Origin: Psychrobacter arcticus 273-4
GTDB taxonomy: Bacteria > Pseudomonadota > Gammaproteobacteria > Pseudomonadales > Moraxellaceae
Length of the DNA stretch: 64,000 nt
NCBI RefSeq assembly: GCF_000012305.1
Contig: NC_007204.1
Span: 2,170,001-2,234,000, forward strand
Direction: 5' to 3'
The translations under genes and the position numbers were made by a program. Below are positions 1-9,985 of the stretch, piece after piece. The notes beneath the pieces were generated by a model that saw nothing but the letters and a program-made list of their open reading frames with translations, had not been told where the DNA came from and made no database searches. Every line of letters begins with the position of its first letter. Positions within the stretch are counted from its first letter, which is position 1.

Positions 1-26
1 ATGATTACCTGGCTGATAGCTTACGC

Positions 27-260
27 CTATGGATGCAAGCGTACATTCAAATCATCGATGACCTCTACCCACGCCGCATCTTTTTCCCATTCTTCTTGTA
101 AGAACATACGTTGGTTGTCATTCCAAATGCTAGCTTCTGTTAATTTCTCTTCTTTTACCAATTGATTGTTTTTAATAAAGCGATCAATCGCCTCATCAGA
201 GCTATCAAGACCCAGCTGAGCAAATAGCTCATTCATATTATATTCAGGTTTGCCTAACAT
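27..260 (-). CDS. DUF2789 family small protein
   Basis: A 77-residue acidic soluble protein with the DUF2789 pattern (MNELFAQLGL near the N-terminus, then a helical segment ending near WVEVIDDLNVRL). The family is found in Psychrobacter, Acinetobacter and pseudomonads and has no established function. The start at 260 was chosen because GAGGAGA lies about eight bases upstream; a longer in-frame start at 284 has no such site. It lies downstream of mdh on the same strand, but a terminator separates them, so it is probably transcribed alone. No signal peptide or membrane segment is visible. Confidence 0.85.
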   Translation of the reverse strand: MLGKPEYNMNELFAQLGLDSSDEAIDRFIKNNQLVKEEKLTEASIWNDNQRMFLQEEWEKDAAWVEVIDDLNVRLHP

Positions 261-463
261 AAACTTTCTCCTCAAATGACACAAATTTGCTTGTGCTTAT
301 TATTTAAATCAACCCGTTTATTGTAGCAAGCTTTATTTGAATAACTGTTTATCTAACGTTATCAATTGTATTAACCTTTAAGAATTAGGTGGAAATAAGC
401 TGCATGATTAAGCTGGCTCTCAATAAAATATAAAGAATGCTGACAGCACGCCAAAATTCAAAC

Positions 464-496
464 AAAAAAAGCCCTCATGATAAATGAGGGCTTTTT
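464..496 (-). terminator. Terminator downstream of mdh
   Basis: GCCCTCAT and ATGAGGGC form a perfect 8-bp stem around a 5-base loop, flanked by A-run and T-run so that it can work in both directions. It sits just past the mdh stop codon. Confidence 0.85.
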
Positions 497-546
497 ACGT
501 CTAGTACTGAATATAAACAGTACTAATCTAAACTTAAGCTAGAAGC

Positions 547-1536
547 TTACGGTAGTAAGTGCGCTACTGCATCACGCTCTTCGCTAAGCTCTTGCTCAGT
601 GGCTGCCATTTTCTCTTTTGAGAATGCTGATGACACATCAACGCCATCAACGATAGACCAGTCACCGTTAGTACAAGTGCATGGGAATGAGTAGATCAAA
701 CCTTTGGCAATACCGTATTCGCCGTTTGAATATACACCCATTGATACCCAATCGTTCTCATCAGTACCAAGTACCCAAGTACGCATATGAGCGATAGCAG
801 CATTGGCTGCAGAAGCGGCAGATGATGCACCACGCGCTTTAATAATAGCAGCACCACGTTGTTGTACTTCTGGGATATAAGTACCTTCATACCACGTACG
901 ATCAACCAAATCTAACGCAAGCTTACCGTTTACAGTGCTCGCCGTCAAATCAGGATACTGAGTTGATGAATGGTTGCCCCAGATGATCATTTTCTTCACG
1001 TCATTAACCGTGCTATCAGTCTTGCCAGCCAACTGTGCCATTGCACGGTTATGGTCTAAGCGAGTCATAGCAGTAAAGTTACGTGGGTCAAGATCTGGTG
1101 CGTTACGCTGTGCGATTAGCGCATTAGTGTTCGCAGGGTTACCTACAACCAATACTTTAACATCACGGCTTGCAACATCATTCAATGCTTTACCTTGTGC
1201 TGAGAAAATCGCAGCGTTGGCTTCTAGCAAATCTTTACGTTCCATACCAGGACCACGAGGGCGTGAGCCTACAAGTAATGCGTAATCGACATCTTTAAAA
1301 GCCACGGTCGCATCATCAGTTTGGACGATTCCAGCCAATAATGGGAATGCACAGTCTTCTAATTCCATGACCACACCCTTTAGGGCGTCGAGTGCTGGAG
1401 CGATTTCAAGTAATTGCAGAATCACTGGCTGATCTTTACCTAGCATTTCACCAGAAGCAATACGAAATAACATAGCATAGCTGATATTACCAGCGGCACC
1501 AGTCACGGCAACGCGCACAGGCTGTTTCATTGACAT
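547..1536 (-). CDS. mdh: Malate dehydrogenase (NAD-dependent)
   Basis: A 329-residue cytosolic TCA-cycle enzyme interconverting malate and oxaloacetate. The N-terminal Rossmann motif [14 protein letters not shown] binds [18 protein letters not shown] is the mobile substrate loop with its arginines; NPANTNALI and the catalytic-loop histidine in [13 protein letters not shown] are present. Length and motifs match the roughly 330-residue bacterial/cytosolic MDH group. The start at 1536 is preferred over 1551 because GAGGGAG lies six bases before this ATG. It appears monocistronic with its own terminator. Confidence 0.97.
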   Translation of the reverse strand: MSMKQPVRVAVTGAAGNISYAMLFRIASGEMLGKDQPVILQLLEIAPALDALKGVVMELEDCAFPLLAGIVQTDDATVAFKDVDYALLVGSRPRGPGMERKDLLEANAAIFSAQGKALNDVASRDVKVLVVGNPANTNALIAQRNAPDLDPRNFTAMTRLDHNRAMAQLAGKTDSTVNDVKKMIIWGNHSSTQYPDLTASTVNGKLALDLVDRTWYEGTYIPEVQQRGAAIIKARGASSAASAANAAIAHMRTWVLGTDENDWVSMGVYSNGEYGIAKGLIYSFPCTCTNGDWSIVDGVDVSSAFSKEKMAATEQELSEERDAVAHLLP

Positions 1537-1719
1537 TGAATACTCCCTCATTATTGATTAGATAATTCATGATTTAGATAGCGACTTATTCGCTGAATAC
1601 AGTAGTCATAAACCGGCAGCTAGTGTAGCACTTCAGTCTATTAAGCGTCTAGATAAAACAAGAAACCTATCCCTAACTATATTGTTACATTTTATACGAT
1701 AAAATATTGGCAGGTTATA

Positions 1720-1865
1720 TATAGTAAGCCCAGTATAAAAACGATACAGCGGAACTGGAATGAATTTTTTGCAGCCTCTGTCTGCGCAGGCACAGCACGC
1801 CAGAAAAATTTATACCAGTGCCGCGTCAAAACATGATGTATCTACTTTATTTGGAATCGACTATA
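1720..1865. repeat. MITE-like palindromic element, 146-bp class, copy 1
   Basis: Begins TATAGTAAGCCCAG and ends ATCGACTATA. The core GCAGCCTCTGTCTGCG is shared with the 138-bp class, while the outer arms differ. The arms ACTGGAATGAATTTTT and AAAAATTTATACCAGT are near-complementary, so the transcript would fold into a long hairpin. Sister copies are at 16784 and 37499. No coding capacity. Confidence 0.85.
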
Positions 1866-1937
1866 GCAGGATGGGAATATGTTACGGACAAGGTTCGTGA
1901 TATGAAAGGAGAGATAACCAGATAAGATAAAGACGTA

Positions 1938-2636
1938 TTATTTACCGCCTGAAATGACGAATTTACTACCACAATTGTCCACGACATTATGACAATTACC
2001 AAACTTACTCCCTTCATAACAGACATGTACATCCGTCAATATCATTTGGCGCTGCGTACCTGCCTGACAAATTAAATCGATATTGGCAGGAGTCATGCCA
2101 TTATTTAAGCTGGTCATTTGACCGATAAAACGAGACTTTAATACGGTATAACTGTTACCTGTATTAAGCTCATTTGGCAGCTTTAGAGCGCCTGCGTAGT
2201 TGATGATTTGGCGGAAATAATTACTGGAGCTTAATGGACTACAAGCGCCATAACGTTGCCACGCTTGAGTGCGTACTGTGGTATCGGGCATGATACGGTT
2301 AACGACTTTTAACTGTAGCGGTGTTATGCGCGGTTCACTACCGCGTCCACAGCGTTCTCCATAACCCATGTCCAAACCTGATACAGTCAAAGAATACCCT
2401 TCTAGGCACTGACGCATACGCGAACGTGTCGGTTGCAAGCTACATAAGGCAGGTGTCATCTCAATCATTAATACGCGCTGACCAGTTCTACTCGCGTTAG
2501 CTGCTTGGGCAGGCAGAGATAGCGTCCCTTGCAGCAATAGCAAGGCAGCGATGCTAATAGCCATACAGCCTTTACTGTTATGCTGTTTACTCATCATATT
2601 GTTACTTACGTACTCTGGCATCACTGTTTTTGGCAT
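1938..2636 (-). CDS. RNase T2-like secreted protein, catalytic residues replaced
   Basis: A 232-residue protein with a signal peptide (hydrophobic stretch ISIAALLLLQGTLSL, cleavage near AQA-A). The fold matches bacterial RNase T2/RNase I: the ALCSLQPTRSRMRQC start, CAS I region as LTVSGLDMGY, CAS II region as QAWQRYGACS, and the late VCYEGSKFGNC segment with its paired cysteines. Active members have HGLW at CAS I and EWxKHGxC at CAS II; here the histidines are Ser and Tyr and the glutamate is Ala. The cysteines are kept, so the fold is probably intact but the usual RNA cleavage activity is not expected. The start at 2636 has AGGTGG five bases upstream; 2597 is an alternative. Confidence 0.75.
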   Translation of the reverse strand: MPKTVMPEYVSNNMMSKQHNSKGCMAISIAALLLLQGTLSLPAQAANASRTGQRVLMIEMTPALCSLQPTRSRMRQCLEGYSLTVSGLDMGYGERCGRGSEPRITPLQLKVVNRIMPDTTVRTQAWQRYGACSPLSSSNYFRQIINYAGALKLPNELNTGNSYTVLKSRFIGQMTSLNNGMTPANIDLICQAGTQRQMILTDVHVCYEGSKFGNCHNVVDNCGSKFVISGGK

Positions 2637-2929
2637 CAAGCCCACCTGGTTGGAAGAAATAACCGACGCCTAATACGCGACGATATGGGCAGATTGAGGT
2701 ATTTTTTATTATATGAAAGTAAAGTATTGAGTAATAATAAAAATCAGCTTTTGCAAAATAGCTTCTAGATTCGGATAATATTATTCAAATTGGCTAATCA
2801 GGCTCAAAGCATCGATTGATTAACTCAAAAACACCTTATAAAAAAATCACTCATAATGACAGCAATGGTAGCAAAATACCTCTGTTAATCTATAGCAAAA
2901 ACGTAAACATGCATGATAAATGAATCATC

Positions 2930-3067
2930 TATAGTTGAAATACTTTAAAGTCGCTACCGTATTGCTGGTGTAAATTTTTTGCAGCCTCTGTCTGCGTAGG
3001 CACAGCAAGCAAGAAAAATTTGCACCAGTAGTACGTGTTGTATCGATATTACTTTTCACCGACTATA
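2930..3067. repeat. MITE-like element, 138-bp class, copy 1
   Basis: Runs from TATAGTTGAAATAC to CACCGACTATA. The near-perfect inner arms CTGGTGTAAATTTTT and AAAAATTTGCACCAG flank the conserved core. It lies in the spacer upstream of the RNase T2-like gene, past the slt terminator. The rest of the 2637-3139 spacer is AT-rich with no gene visible. Confidence 0.93.
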
Positions 3068-3139
3068 TATTAACCATCTTCATTATTGAAAAAATTTGGT
3101 CGTCAAAATACGATTACTAAACTAACAAATTGCAGCTGT

Positions 3140-3174
3140 AAAAAAACCATTAACCTTTTATCGTTAATGGTTTC
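3140..3174 (-). terminator. Terminator of the lytic transglycosylase gene
   Basis: AACCATTAAC and GTTAATGGTT make a 10-bp perfect stem; on the minus strand it is followed by a T-run, immediately downstream of the slt stop codon. Confidence 0.85.
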
Positions 3175-3189
3175 TTCCTATTATTCAAA

Positions 3190-5331
3190 TCAAAATGCGG
3201 CAGGTACGGTACCCATACGCTGGGTGATTGGCTGACCATTATCCAATAAGCTACTATAGATGGTGGCATTTTCCATCACGTGTTTGACGTAATTTCGTGT
3301 TTCAGGAAAGGCAATCGATTCAACATATTGATCCGCTGCCAATGAGCCATAGGTTGGCTGCCAACGCTTGGCGTTGTTTGGACCAGCATTATAGCCCGCC
3401 GTTGCCAATACAGACTGACTGTTTAACTTTCCAAAGATATCACCCATATACCACGTACCATAACGAATATTGGTATCACCGCTATTGGCACGACTTGCGC
3501 TGTATGTCTCACCCAAATTACGGGCGATATATTTTGCGGTATCTGGCATGACTTGCATCAGTCCACTTGCCCCAACATTTGAGCGCGCAGAGGCTACAAA
3601 TCGGCTCTCTTGACGCATGATACCATATGCCCAAGCGGGATCGATACCGGCAGACTGACTGTAGCGAACCACAGCATCTTGATGCGGCATCGGATGCGAT
3701 ATCGCAAGGCTGTTTACATTGTCGGTATTATCAATGGCATATATCGCACGGTCAAGCCAGCCCATATCATAAGCTTGACGCGCTGCTGCAATGATTAATT
3801 CTTCATCACGGTTATCACGTGCTTTTTTTACCGCCCAGTTCCACTCACGATTGGCATAAGAACGGCTGGCATCAGCGTTATATAGAGAAAATGCGCGGGC
3901 AAAATGTGGATTTTGCATGACCCGAGCACGACCCTCGCTACTGACATTAGGTAAGTTACTACCACCCAAACGGCTGGCATCAAAACGTTGACCGACTTTT
4001 TCTTTTGCCATCAAACCATAATACTCATTACTTTTGGCAAGATTTTGATACATTTTCTTAGCGGTATTACGCTTGCTGCCATCATTTGATTGCTCATAAG
4101 CGCGCGCCAGCCAATATTGCCATTGATTGGCTTTTTGAGTTTCGGCATCCATTCTCGAGATGGCTTCGACCACATCATCCCAACGACTAAAGCGAATCGC
4201 TGCCATGGCATAATATTCTGCTTCTTCAAAACTAAAGTCATTATCTAAGCTGTTACGGAACCAGTCGACTGCTTCAACGTTAAAGCCATCATCGGTATTG
4301 TGATTCATGCGCTGTACACCAAGAGTACGATAGGCTGCGCGACGGGTATCATCATTTAATAATTTAACTGAGCGCTGATTGTCTTGCTTGATATCAAAAT
4401 CCAACTGCAACGCCGCCTCACGATAAGACTTTTCAGCGACACGCCCCATGGCATATAAATACAAATATTGATTGGTTTGGCTAGCAGGCTCACGGGCAAA
4501 ACGGCCAAAGAACGATGATGGGTTGAGCTGAATCTCACTCAGTGACGCATAAGGAATAGAGCTGCCCAAACGCGAAGACAGTGCTATGATATCGCCCGTT
4601 TTACCTGTACGCAGCATACGTTTGAGGCGAGAGACTCTCTCTGGATTGCTAATTAGGGCGTTATTATTCATCTCAAGCCCTAGCTGATCACAAAGGGCTG
4701 GCTGTTTTTTGGTGGTCAACCAGACATCAGATTTTGCTGCCATAGCACGCATGGTATCGCCGCCATCATTAAACCCAAGCGCAACGGCACAGCGCTCACT
4801 ATCATCTGCATTGGTAATCAAATTTGCCACTTGTCGCACTGCTGCATAATCATTTGAACCTGCTTTAGTTTCAGCAAAGTCAGCAGCCAGCTTTTCTGCC
4901 ATGGCCGTATCTGGATATTGGCGAACAAACTGCGACACTGCCGCAGGGCTTTGCGAATTCAAATCTATATTCATCCGCCAGTAAGTAGGATACATGGCAA
5001 ATAAGCCACCACTCATAGCTTGCTCATAATTATAAAGCGCATTGACATCGCCACGTTCTGCCGCAATGGCTGCTGCGGTGAATGAACCCACACCATTATC
5101 TGATTGATAAGCATTGTTTTGTTGCACATTGTTTGGTTGAGAAGTGCTTTGCTGACTGTTTGGTTGACTATTTGGTTGATAACCATCAGGCTGATAGCGC
5201 TCTACTTGATATTTGCCTTCTTGCTCAGCACTACCGCCCTCGCCCCATGTCAATTCTGCACAAGCCACTTGCGATAAGCCTAAGGCACCCACTGCCGTTG
5301 CCAAGCTCAGTGCGCTTTTTTTAAGCGTCAT
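3190..5331 (-). CDS. slt: Soluble lytic murein transglycosylase (Slt70-like)
   Basis: A 713-residue periplasmic enzyme that cleaves the MurNAc-GlcNAc bond of peptidoglycan, leaving 1,6-anhydro ends. The N-terminus is a signal peptide (hydrophobic core, cleavage near ACA-E), then a Gln/Asn-rich linker of about 35 residues, a long superhelical U-domain, and a C-terminal SLT domain with the catalytic glutamate in MRQESRF, then ASGLMQVMP and AGYNAGP. The start at 5331 puts the signal peptide at the N-terminus with AAGAGG upstream; starting at 5409 would add 26 charged residues in front of it. The Q/N linker (roughly residues 38-75) looks low-complexity. Confidence 0.93.
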   Translation of the reverse strand: MTLKKSALSLATAVGALGLSQVACAELTWGEGGSAEQEGKYQVERYQPDGYQPNSQPNSQQSTSQPNNVQQNNAYQSDNGVGSFTAAAIAAERGDVNALYNYEQAMSGGLFAMYPTYWRMNIDLNSQSPAAVSQFVRQYPDTAMAEKLAADFAETKAGSNDYAAVRQVANLITNADDSERCAVALGFNDGGDTMRAMAAKSDVWLTTKKQPALCDQLGLEMNNNALISNPERVSRLKRMLRTGKTGDIIALSSRLGSSIPYASLSEIQLNPSSFFGRFAREPASQTNQYLYLYAMGRVAEKSYREAALQLDFDIKQDNQRSVKLLNDDTRRAAYRTLGVQRMNHNTDDGFNVEAVDWFRNSLDNDFSFEEAEYYAMAAIRFSRWDDVVEAISRMDAETQKANQWQYWLARAYEQSNDGSKRNTAKKMYQNLAKSNEYYGLMAKEKVGQRFDASRLGGSNLPNVSSEGRARVMQNPHFARAFSLYNADASRSYANREWNWAVKKARDNRDEELIIAAARQAYDMGWLDRAIYAIDNTDNVNSLAISHPMPHQDAVVRYSQSAGIDPAWAYGIMRQESRFVASARSNVGASGLMQVMPDTAKYIARNLGETYSASRANSGDTNIRYGTWYMGDIFGKLNSQSVLATAGYNAGPNNAKRWQPTYGSLAADQYVESIAFPETRNYVKHVMENATIYSSLLDNGQPITQRMGTVPAAF

Positions 5332-5887
5332 TTTTTTAGACCTCTTGTGCGTCTCATTTTGATAGGTGTTTTTATCAATCATATCAGGAGCAACCTGCGG
5401 CTTTTTCATACTGACTCTCTTTTATAATGTGTCTTAAATAATATTTTAAAAAGGCTTTGAGAAAAGTGACTCTAACAAGGTAATTCTAAAAAAGGTGTGT
5501 AGAAAATAGATTTCTAAACAGCTATTTTAGATAGATGTTTTAGACAGATAGATAGAAATCATGATTTATTCAATGACGCTAATAGGGTGGCATTCATCAT
5601 ACTATACTCATTGCACTTTCAACCATAAGCTTTACTTTTCATTAATAAATTGGATAGCACCGCGTAACACGAAGGTGTTATTGCGCACAAATAAGCATCA
5701 ATCATTACTCATCTTAGTTATAGCTAAATGATTACCGATAAGCAATTGATACTATTATAAATAATCCGATCTACTTATAATAATGAACAGACGCTAACTT
5801 TTCACATTAGCGCAGGGTTGTGATAAAATACGCCACCTGTTAATCGGCTACCCCGCTATATTTTTGGTCAATCATGGACTTATCCTT
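5332..5887. other. Divergent slt-miaB spacer
   Basis: About 550 bases between two divergently transcribed genes. AT-rich, presumably carrying both promoters. A TATAAT hexamer is at 5776-5781, but I see no well-spaced -35 partner. No reading frame with a ribosome-binding site, hairpin or repeat element was recognised. Confidence 0.5.
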
Positions 5888-7378
5888 ATGAGTGTTACTG
5901 TATTTAATCCCCGCATCGATGACGCTGCTGCCTCTGACATTACTGCTGTCACGCCTGCCGTCACCGCACTCAATGAACTAAGTTCAGCACAAGCTCCTGT
6001 AAAATCAGCAACCAAGAAGGTATTTGTCACGACCCAAGGCTGCCAGATGAACGTCTATGACTCGGGAAAAATGCTTGATGTGCTTGGCGACTCACATGGC
6101 ATGGAAGTGACGCATGATATCGACGAAGCCGATGTACTACTAATGAATACTTGCTCCATTCGCGAAAAAGCCCAAGAAAAAGTCTTTTCAGAATTGGGTC
6201 GCTGGCGCAAACTCAAAGAGAAACGCCCTGACCTTGTCATCGGTGTTGGCGGGTGCGTGGCTTCACAAGAAGGCGATAACATCCAAAAGCGCGCGCCTTA
6301 TGTTGATATGGTTTTCGGTCCACAAACCTTGCACCGTTTACCAGAGCTGTATGACCAATCACATCAACAGCGTGAGATTGCGCCAAAAAACCGTATCGGT
6401 ACAGTGGATGTATCCTTTCCAAGTATTGAAAAGTTTGATTTTTTACCAGAGCCTAGAGTAGAAGGGTTTAAAGCCTTTGTTTCTATCATGGAAGGCTGCT
6501 CAAAGTATTGCTCATTTTGCGTGGTACCTTATACACGCGGTGAAGAATTATCACGTCCACTTGACGACGTATTGGCTGAGATTGACAGTTTAGCGGCACA
6601 AGGTGTGCGTGAAATCAATTTATTAGGCCAAAACGTCAATGGTTATCGCGGCGAAAAAGATGATGGCAATATTTGCCGTTTTGCTGAGCTATTGCACTAT
6701 GTGTCACACGTCGATGGCGTTGAGCGTATTCGCTACACTACCAGCCATCCGCTAGAGTTCACCGACGATATCATTGACGCTTATGCGCAATTGCCAGAAT
6801 TGGTATCACACCTGCATCTACCTGTACAAAGTGGCTCAAATACGATATTGGCAGCAATGAAGCGCAACCATACTATTGATGTTTATATCAATCAGATCAA
6901 TAAGCTGAAAGCCATACGTCCTGATATTCACTTATCTAGCGACTTTATCATTGGCTTCCCAGGTGAGACCGACCAAGATTTTCAAGATACTTTAACTCTA
7001 GCAAAAGAATTAAATTTTGATCACTCATATAGCTTTATTTACTCTAAGCGTCCAGGAACGCCAGCGGCAGAACTGCCTGATGATGTGAGCTTCAAAACTA
7101 AGAAAGAGCGCTTGGCGGAATTTCAAAAAGTCATTATCGATTCAACGCTAGCCAAAACTCATGAGATGGTCGGCACCACGACTCGCGTATTGGTTGAACA
7201 AGTGGCCAATCGTCATCCTGATTGTCTCATTGGTACAGCAGATAATACCCGTACCGTGATGTTCCCGTATGCAGTAGATAAAATGGACGAGCTGCTCGGT
7301 AAAATCGTCAGTGTACGCATTACTGACTTTGTCAGCCCGCATATGGTCAAAGGCGAGATTGAAGCAGTTTTAGCTTAA
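5888..7378 (+). CDS. miaB: tRNA-2-methylthio-N6-dimethylallyladenosine synthase MiaB
   Basis: A 496-residue radical-SAM methylthiotransferase that converts i6A37 to ms2i6A37 in tRNAs reading UNN codons. The UPF0004 domain supplies three cysteines for the auxiliary cluster ([31 protein letters not shown]); the radical-SAM motif is CSKYCSFC followed by VPYTRG; a TRAM domain closes the C-terminus. The N-terminus is about 40 residues longer than in E. coli and Ala/Thr-rich. The ATG at 5888 is preferred to an in-frame TTG at 5864; neither has a strong ribosome-binding site. A terminator follows. Confidence 0.96.
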   Translation: MSVTVFNPRIDDAAASDITAVTPAVTALNELSSAQAPVKSATKKVFVTTQGCQMNVYDSGKMLDVLGDSHGMEVTHDIDEADVLLMNTCSIREKAQEKVFSELGRWRKLKEKRPDLVIGVGGCVASQEGDNIQKRAPYVDMVFGPQTLHRLPELYDQSHQQREIAPKNRIGTVDVSFPSIEKFDFLPEPRVEGFKAFVSIMEGCSKYCSFCVVPYTRGEELSRPLDDVLAEIDSLAAQGVREINLLGQNVNGYRGEKDDGNICRFAELLHYVSHVDGVERIRYTTSHPLEFTDDIIDAYAQLPELVSHLHLPVQSGSNTILAAMKRNHTIDVYINQINKLKAIRPDIHLSSDFIIGFPGETDQDFQDTLTLAKELNFDHSYSFIYSKRPGTPAAELPDDVSFKTKKERLAEFQKVIIDSTLAKTHEMVGTTTRVLVEQVANRHPDCLIGTADNTRTVMFPYAVDKMDELLGKIVSVRITDFVSPHMVKGEIEAVLA

Positions 7379-7402
7379 GCGTTTTTTTAAATAAAACAGC
7401 CG

Positions 7403-7443
7403 AAAAAGCCGTTCACCATTCAATAGCGAGCGGCTTTTTTTCT
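7403..7443 (+). terminator. Terminator of miaB
   Basis: AGCCGTTC pairs with GAGCGGCT (7 of 8) around a 13-base loop, followed by a run of eight T. It lies just downstream of the miaB stop. Confidence 0.8.
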
Positions 7444-7483
7444 TATTTAAAAACGGCACAGTACGACTTCTATACCATAAAAC

Positions 7484-7618
7484 TATAGTTGAAATACTTT
7501 AAAGTCGCTACAGTATTGCTGGTGTAAATTTTTTGCAGCCTCTGTCTGCGTAGGCACAGCAAGCAAGAAAAATTTGCACCAGTAGTACGTGTTGTATCGA
7601 TATTACTTTTCACCGACT
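7484..7618. repeat. MITE-like element, 138-bp class, copy 2
   Basis: Begins TATAGTTGAAATAC and ends CACCGACT, followed by GCTATA instead of the usual ATA. It is flanked by a 23-base direct repeat with one mismatch (7464-7486 and 7614-7636) that duplicates the last codons of the LysE gene, so this copy is linked to a local duplication. Confidence 0.88.
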
Positions 7619-7619
7619 G

Positions 7620-8369
7620 CTATACCATAAAACTATTGAACACATCAGCCAATAAAGCGGCGGCAATTAATATAAATATTATCCCGCAACCACGATTGAG
7701 CCACGCCAATCTATCACCAACATCTAACCAACCTGCCAGTTTTTTACCGCCTAATGTATATACTATCTGCCAAATCGTCTCACTTAAAAACAGCCCTAAG
7801 GTGAGCATAATATATTGCGGCCATAGCGGCGCACTAAAATTGATGAATTTAGGAAAGAAGGCAGCAAAAAATAAAATTGCTTTTGGATTAGAGAGTGAGA
7901 CCCACATACCGGTGCGAAACAACGTACCATTACTAGGTGCCATCTTGACCGCAGCACTAGCGAGCGAGCACGGCATGGGCTTATCAGAATGGCTACTTGT
8001 CACAGTCTGATTGGGCGTTATTGCCAACTCAGCGCTAACCTCTGCACTCATCATATCGGCATCATTCATTAAACTGCTATTACTACCACTATCACGCCAT
8101 GAAGCCATACCCAAATAGATAAGATAAATAGCACCAACGGTCTTGATTACACTCAATAACCAAGGTGACTGACGGCTAATGACATCGAGTCCAAGCAGTG
8201 TTGCGAGTAACAGGATAAACAGCCCAAGGCTAAGACCTGCCAGCGTCCACAATGTCCGTTTAATCCCATAATTAATGCCATATTGAAAGGCCAGTAGCAT
8301 ATTCGGACCCGGTGTCGCTGAGATAAAAAACGTACTTGCGAAAAATACCAAAAACAGATGCCAAGACAT
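7620..8369 (-). CDS. LysE family amino-acid exporter
   Basis: A 249-residue inner-membrane protein of the LysE/RhtB superfamily, exporting amino acids or related metabolites. The signature SATPGPNMLLAFQYG is at residues 16-30, with about six membrane segments. The hydrophilic loop after YLIYLGMASW (about residues 92-150) is longer than in typical 205-residue members. ATG at 8369 has AGGGG upstream. The stop codon overlaps the edge of a MITE-like element, and the final codons occur again on its far side. The substrate cannot be predicted; it follows argE on the same strand and could be co-transcribed. Confidence 0.9.
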   Translation of the reverse strand: MSWHLFLVFFASTFFISATPGPNMLLAFQYGINYGIKRTLWTLAGLSLGLFILLLATLLGLDVISRQSPWLLSVIKTVGAIYLIYLGMASWRDSGSNSSLMNDADMMSAEVSAELAITPNQTVTSSHSDKPMPCSLASAAVKMAPSNGTLFRTGMWVSLSNPKAILFFAAFFPKFINFSAPLWPQYIMLTLGLFLSETIWQIVYTLGGKKLAGWLDVGDRLAWLNRGCGIIFILIAAALLADVFNSFMV

Positions 8370-8475
8370 CAACCAACCCCTACCTTTTTATTTTGAACTG
8401 AATACACCACTAAAAAAATAAACACCGCCATAAAGACGGGGTATATTATACCAACCACGATCGAAACCTCGCGGT

Positions 8476-9714
8476 TTATTTATCCGTAGTACAACTTTCT
8501 AATAGACGCTGTAAGAAGCTATCACAGCGCTCAATCTCATTTAACTCAACATATTCATCGGCTTTATGAGCCTGCTCAATACTGCCAGGTCCACAGATAA
8601 TCGTTGGGATGCCGCTATTGGTAAACTGTCCACCCTCGGTTGCATAAGCAACTTTGTGACGTTTACTATCGCCTGTCAGTGCGGCTATGATTGCTTGTAG
8701 CTCGCTGCTCTCATTATCAGTCATTGCCGGCACGCTTTCTTCTTGCATCAGCTCAATGCCAGTTTCTGGCGCGCGCGCTTGCATTTGTGCGCTTAACTCT
8801 GCAACCTTGGCTTGAATCGGTGCGAGGATATCCTCCTGTGTCATATGTGGCAGATTGCGATAATCAAAGGTGAACTCACATAGATTGGGCACGATATTGG
8901 TCGCTGTACCGCCGTTTATGGTGCCAACAGACAATGTTGAATAAGGCACATCAAACAGCGCATCATTATCGTCACGATGACTGATCTCTTCCGCCAAGGT
9001 ATCAACATAGCCAATCAAACGACTGGCATAACTGATGGCGTTCACACCTGTCGCTGTCAATGACGAATGTGCTGATTTGCCATGCACGCGGCAGCGATAA
9101 ACGGCAATGCCTTTATGAGCAACGACCATCGCCATATTGGTGGGCTCACCAACGATACAATAATCAGGGGTGATACCACGTGCCTTTAAGTCTGCCAAAA
9201 TTAAGGGTGCGCCCAAACAGCCAACCTCTTCATCAAATGATAACGCCAAATGTAGCGGACGACGCAACTGACCTCTATTCGATAACTGTACCGCTTTTGG
9301 CAATAGTGTCAGCGCACAAGCAATAAAGCCTTTCATATCGCAAGCACCGCGTCCATATAGCTTGTCACCACGAATCGTCGCAGTAAATGGCTCTGATGTC
9401 CATTCTTGACCATCAACTGGCACCACATCAGTATGACCAGATAACACCAAACCATGATTGACGATATCAGCATTGTCACCTGCTGGTACTGTGACAAATA
9501 AATTGGCTTTGTTTTTGGCATCATTAAAGGTCAAATCTACGGTTAAGCCTAATTGCTCACAATAGCTTTGTACGTCTTCAATCAATGCCAAATTTGAATG
9601 ACGACTGACCGTATCAAAGACAATCAGCCTTGTGAGCCAGTCAACGCTACTTGATGGATAATCAGTATCCATTATAGCGTGGGGTATGCCATCAGTACGA
9701 GTTGATACCGTCAT
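8476..9714 (-). CDS. argE: Acetylornithine deacetylase (M20 family)
   Basis: A 412-residue cytosolic zinc hydrolase removing the acetyl group from N-acetylornithine in arginine biosynthesis. Metal and catalytic motifs are in order: SGHTDVVPVDG, GRGACDMKGF, DEEVGCLGAP, GEPTNMAMV and ATEGGQF near the C-terminus. The internal lid/dimerisation domain begins near HKGIAVYRCRVHG. AAGGA sits seven bases before the ATG. M20 relatives (DapE, ArgE) are close; the overall pattern favours ArgE. A 45-residue gene lies 34 bases upstream, probably in the same transcript. Confidence 0.93.
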   Translation of the reverse strand: MTVSTRTDGIPHAIMDTDYPSSSVDWLTRLIVFDTVSRHSNLALIEDVQSYCEQLGLTVDLTFNDAKNKANLFVTVPAGDNADIVNHGLVLSGHTDVVPVDGQEWTSEPFTATIRGDKLYGRGACDMKGFIACALTLLPKAVQLSNRGQLRRPLHLALSFDEEVGCLGAPLILADLKARGITPDYCIVGEPTNMAMVVAHKGIAVYRCRVHGKSAHSSLTATGVNAISYASRLIGYVDTLAEEISHRDDNDALFDVPYSTLSVGTINGGTATNIVPNLCEFTFDYRNLPHMTQEDILAPIQAKVAELSAQMQARAPETGIELMQEESVPAMTDNESSELQAIIAALTGDSKRHKVAYATEGGQFTNSGIPTIICGPGSIEQAHKADEYVELNEIERCDSFLQRLLESCTTDK

Positions 9715-9748
9715 AGAACATCCTTAGTACGATACAAGATAAAAAATC

Positions 9749-9886
9749 TTAGTCTCTTTGGAATGCGCGTTGTTGCAGCGCTTTTACTTCTGTATCTAAT
9801 CCGGCAATCGGACCTTCAACTGGCACATGAGCGGCAGCAAGCTCAATAGAGCGGCGTAAATGAATCATAGCTTTGTCAGTTATCAT
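9749..9886 (-). CDS. 45-residue small protein of unknown function
   Basis: A short frame starting MITDKAMIHLRRSIELAAAH and ending QQRAFQRD, preceded by a good ribosome-binding site (GGGGGAC seven bases before ATG). It sits between the YgfB-like gene and argE, all on the same strand with short gaps, which supports it being a real operon member. Predicted amphipathic helix, no membrane segment, no cysteines. I do not recognise the family. Confidence 0.6.
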   Translation of the reverse strand: MITDKAMIHLRRSIELAAAHVPVEGPIAGLDTEVKALQQRAFQRD

Positions 9887-9985
9887 CTCAGTCCCCCTTT
9901 TATTAGCTTATTGCAAATCACAGTCCTTATTAGGATTTACATATACTACACCACATCCTATCAAACCGTTTATGACGAATCTGAC

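Noticed and set aside
7636..8010. 124-codon plus-strand frame opposite the LysE gene
   Set aside because: Antisense shadow of the membrane protein.
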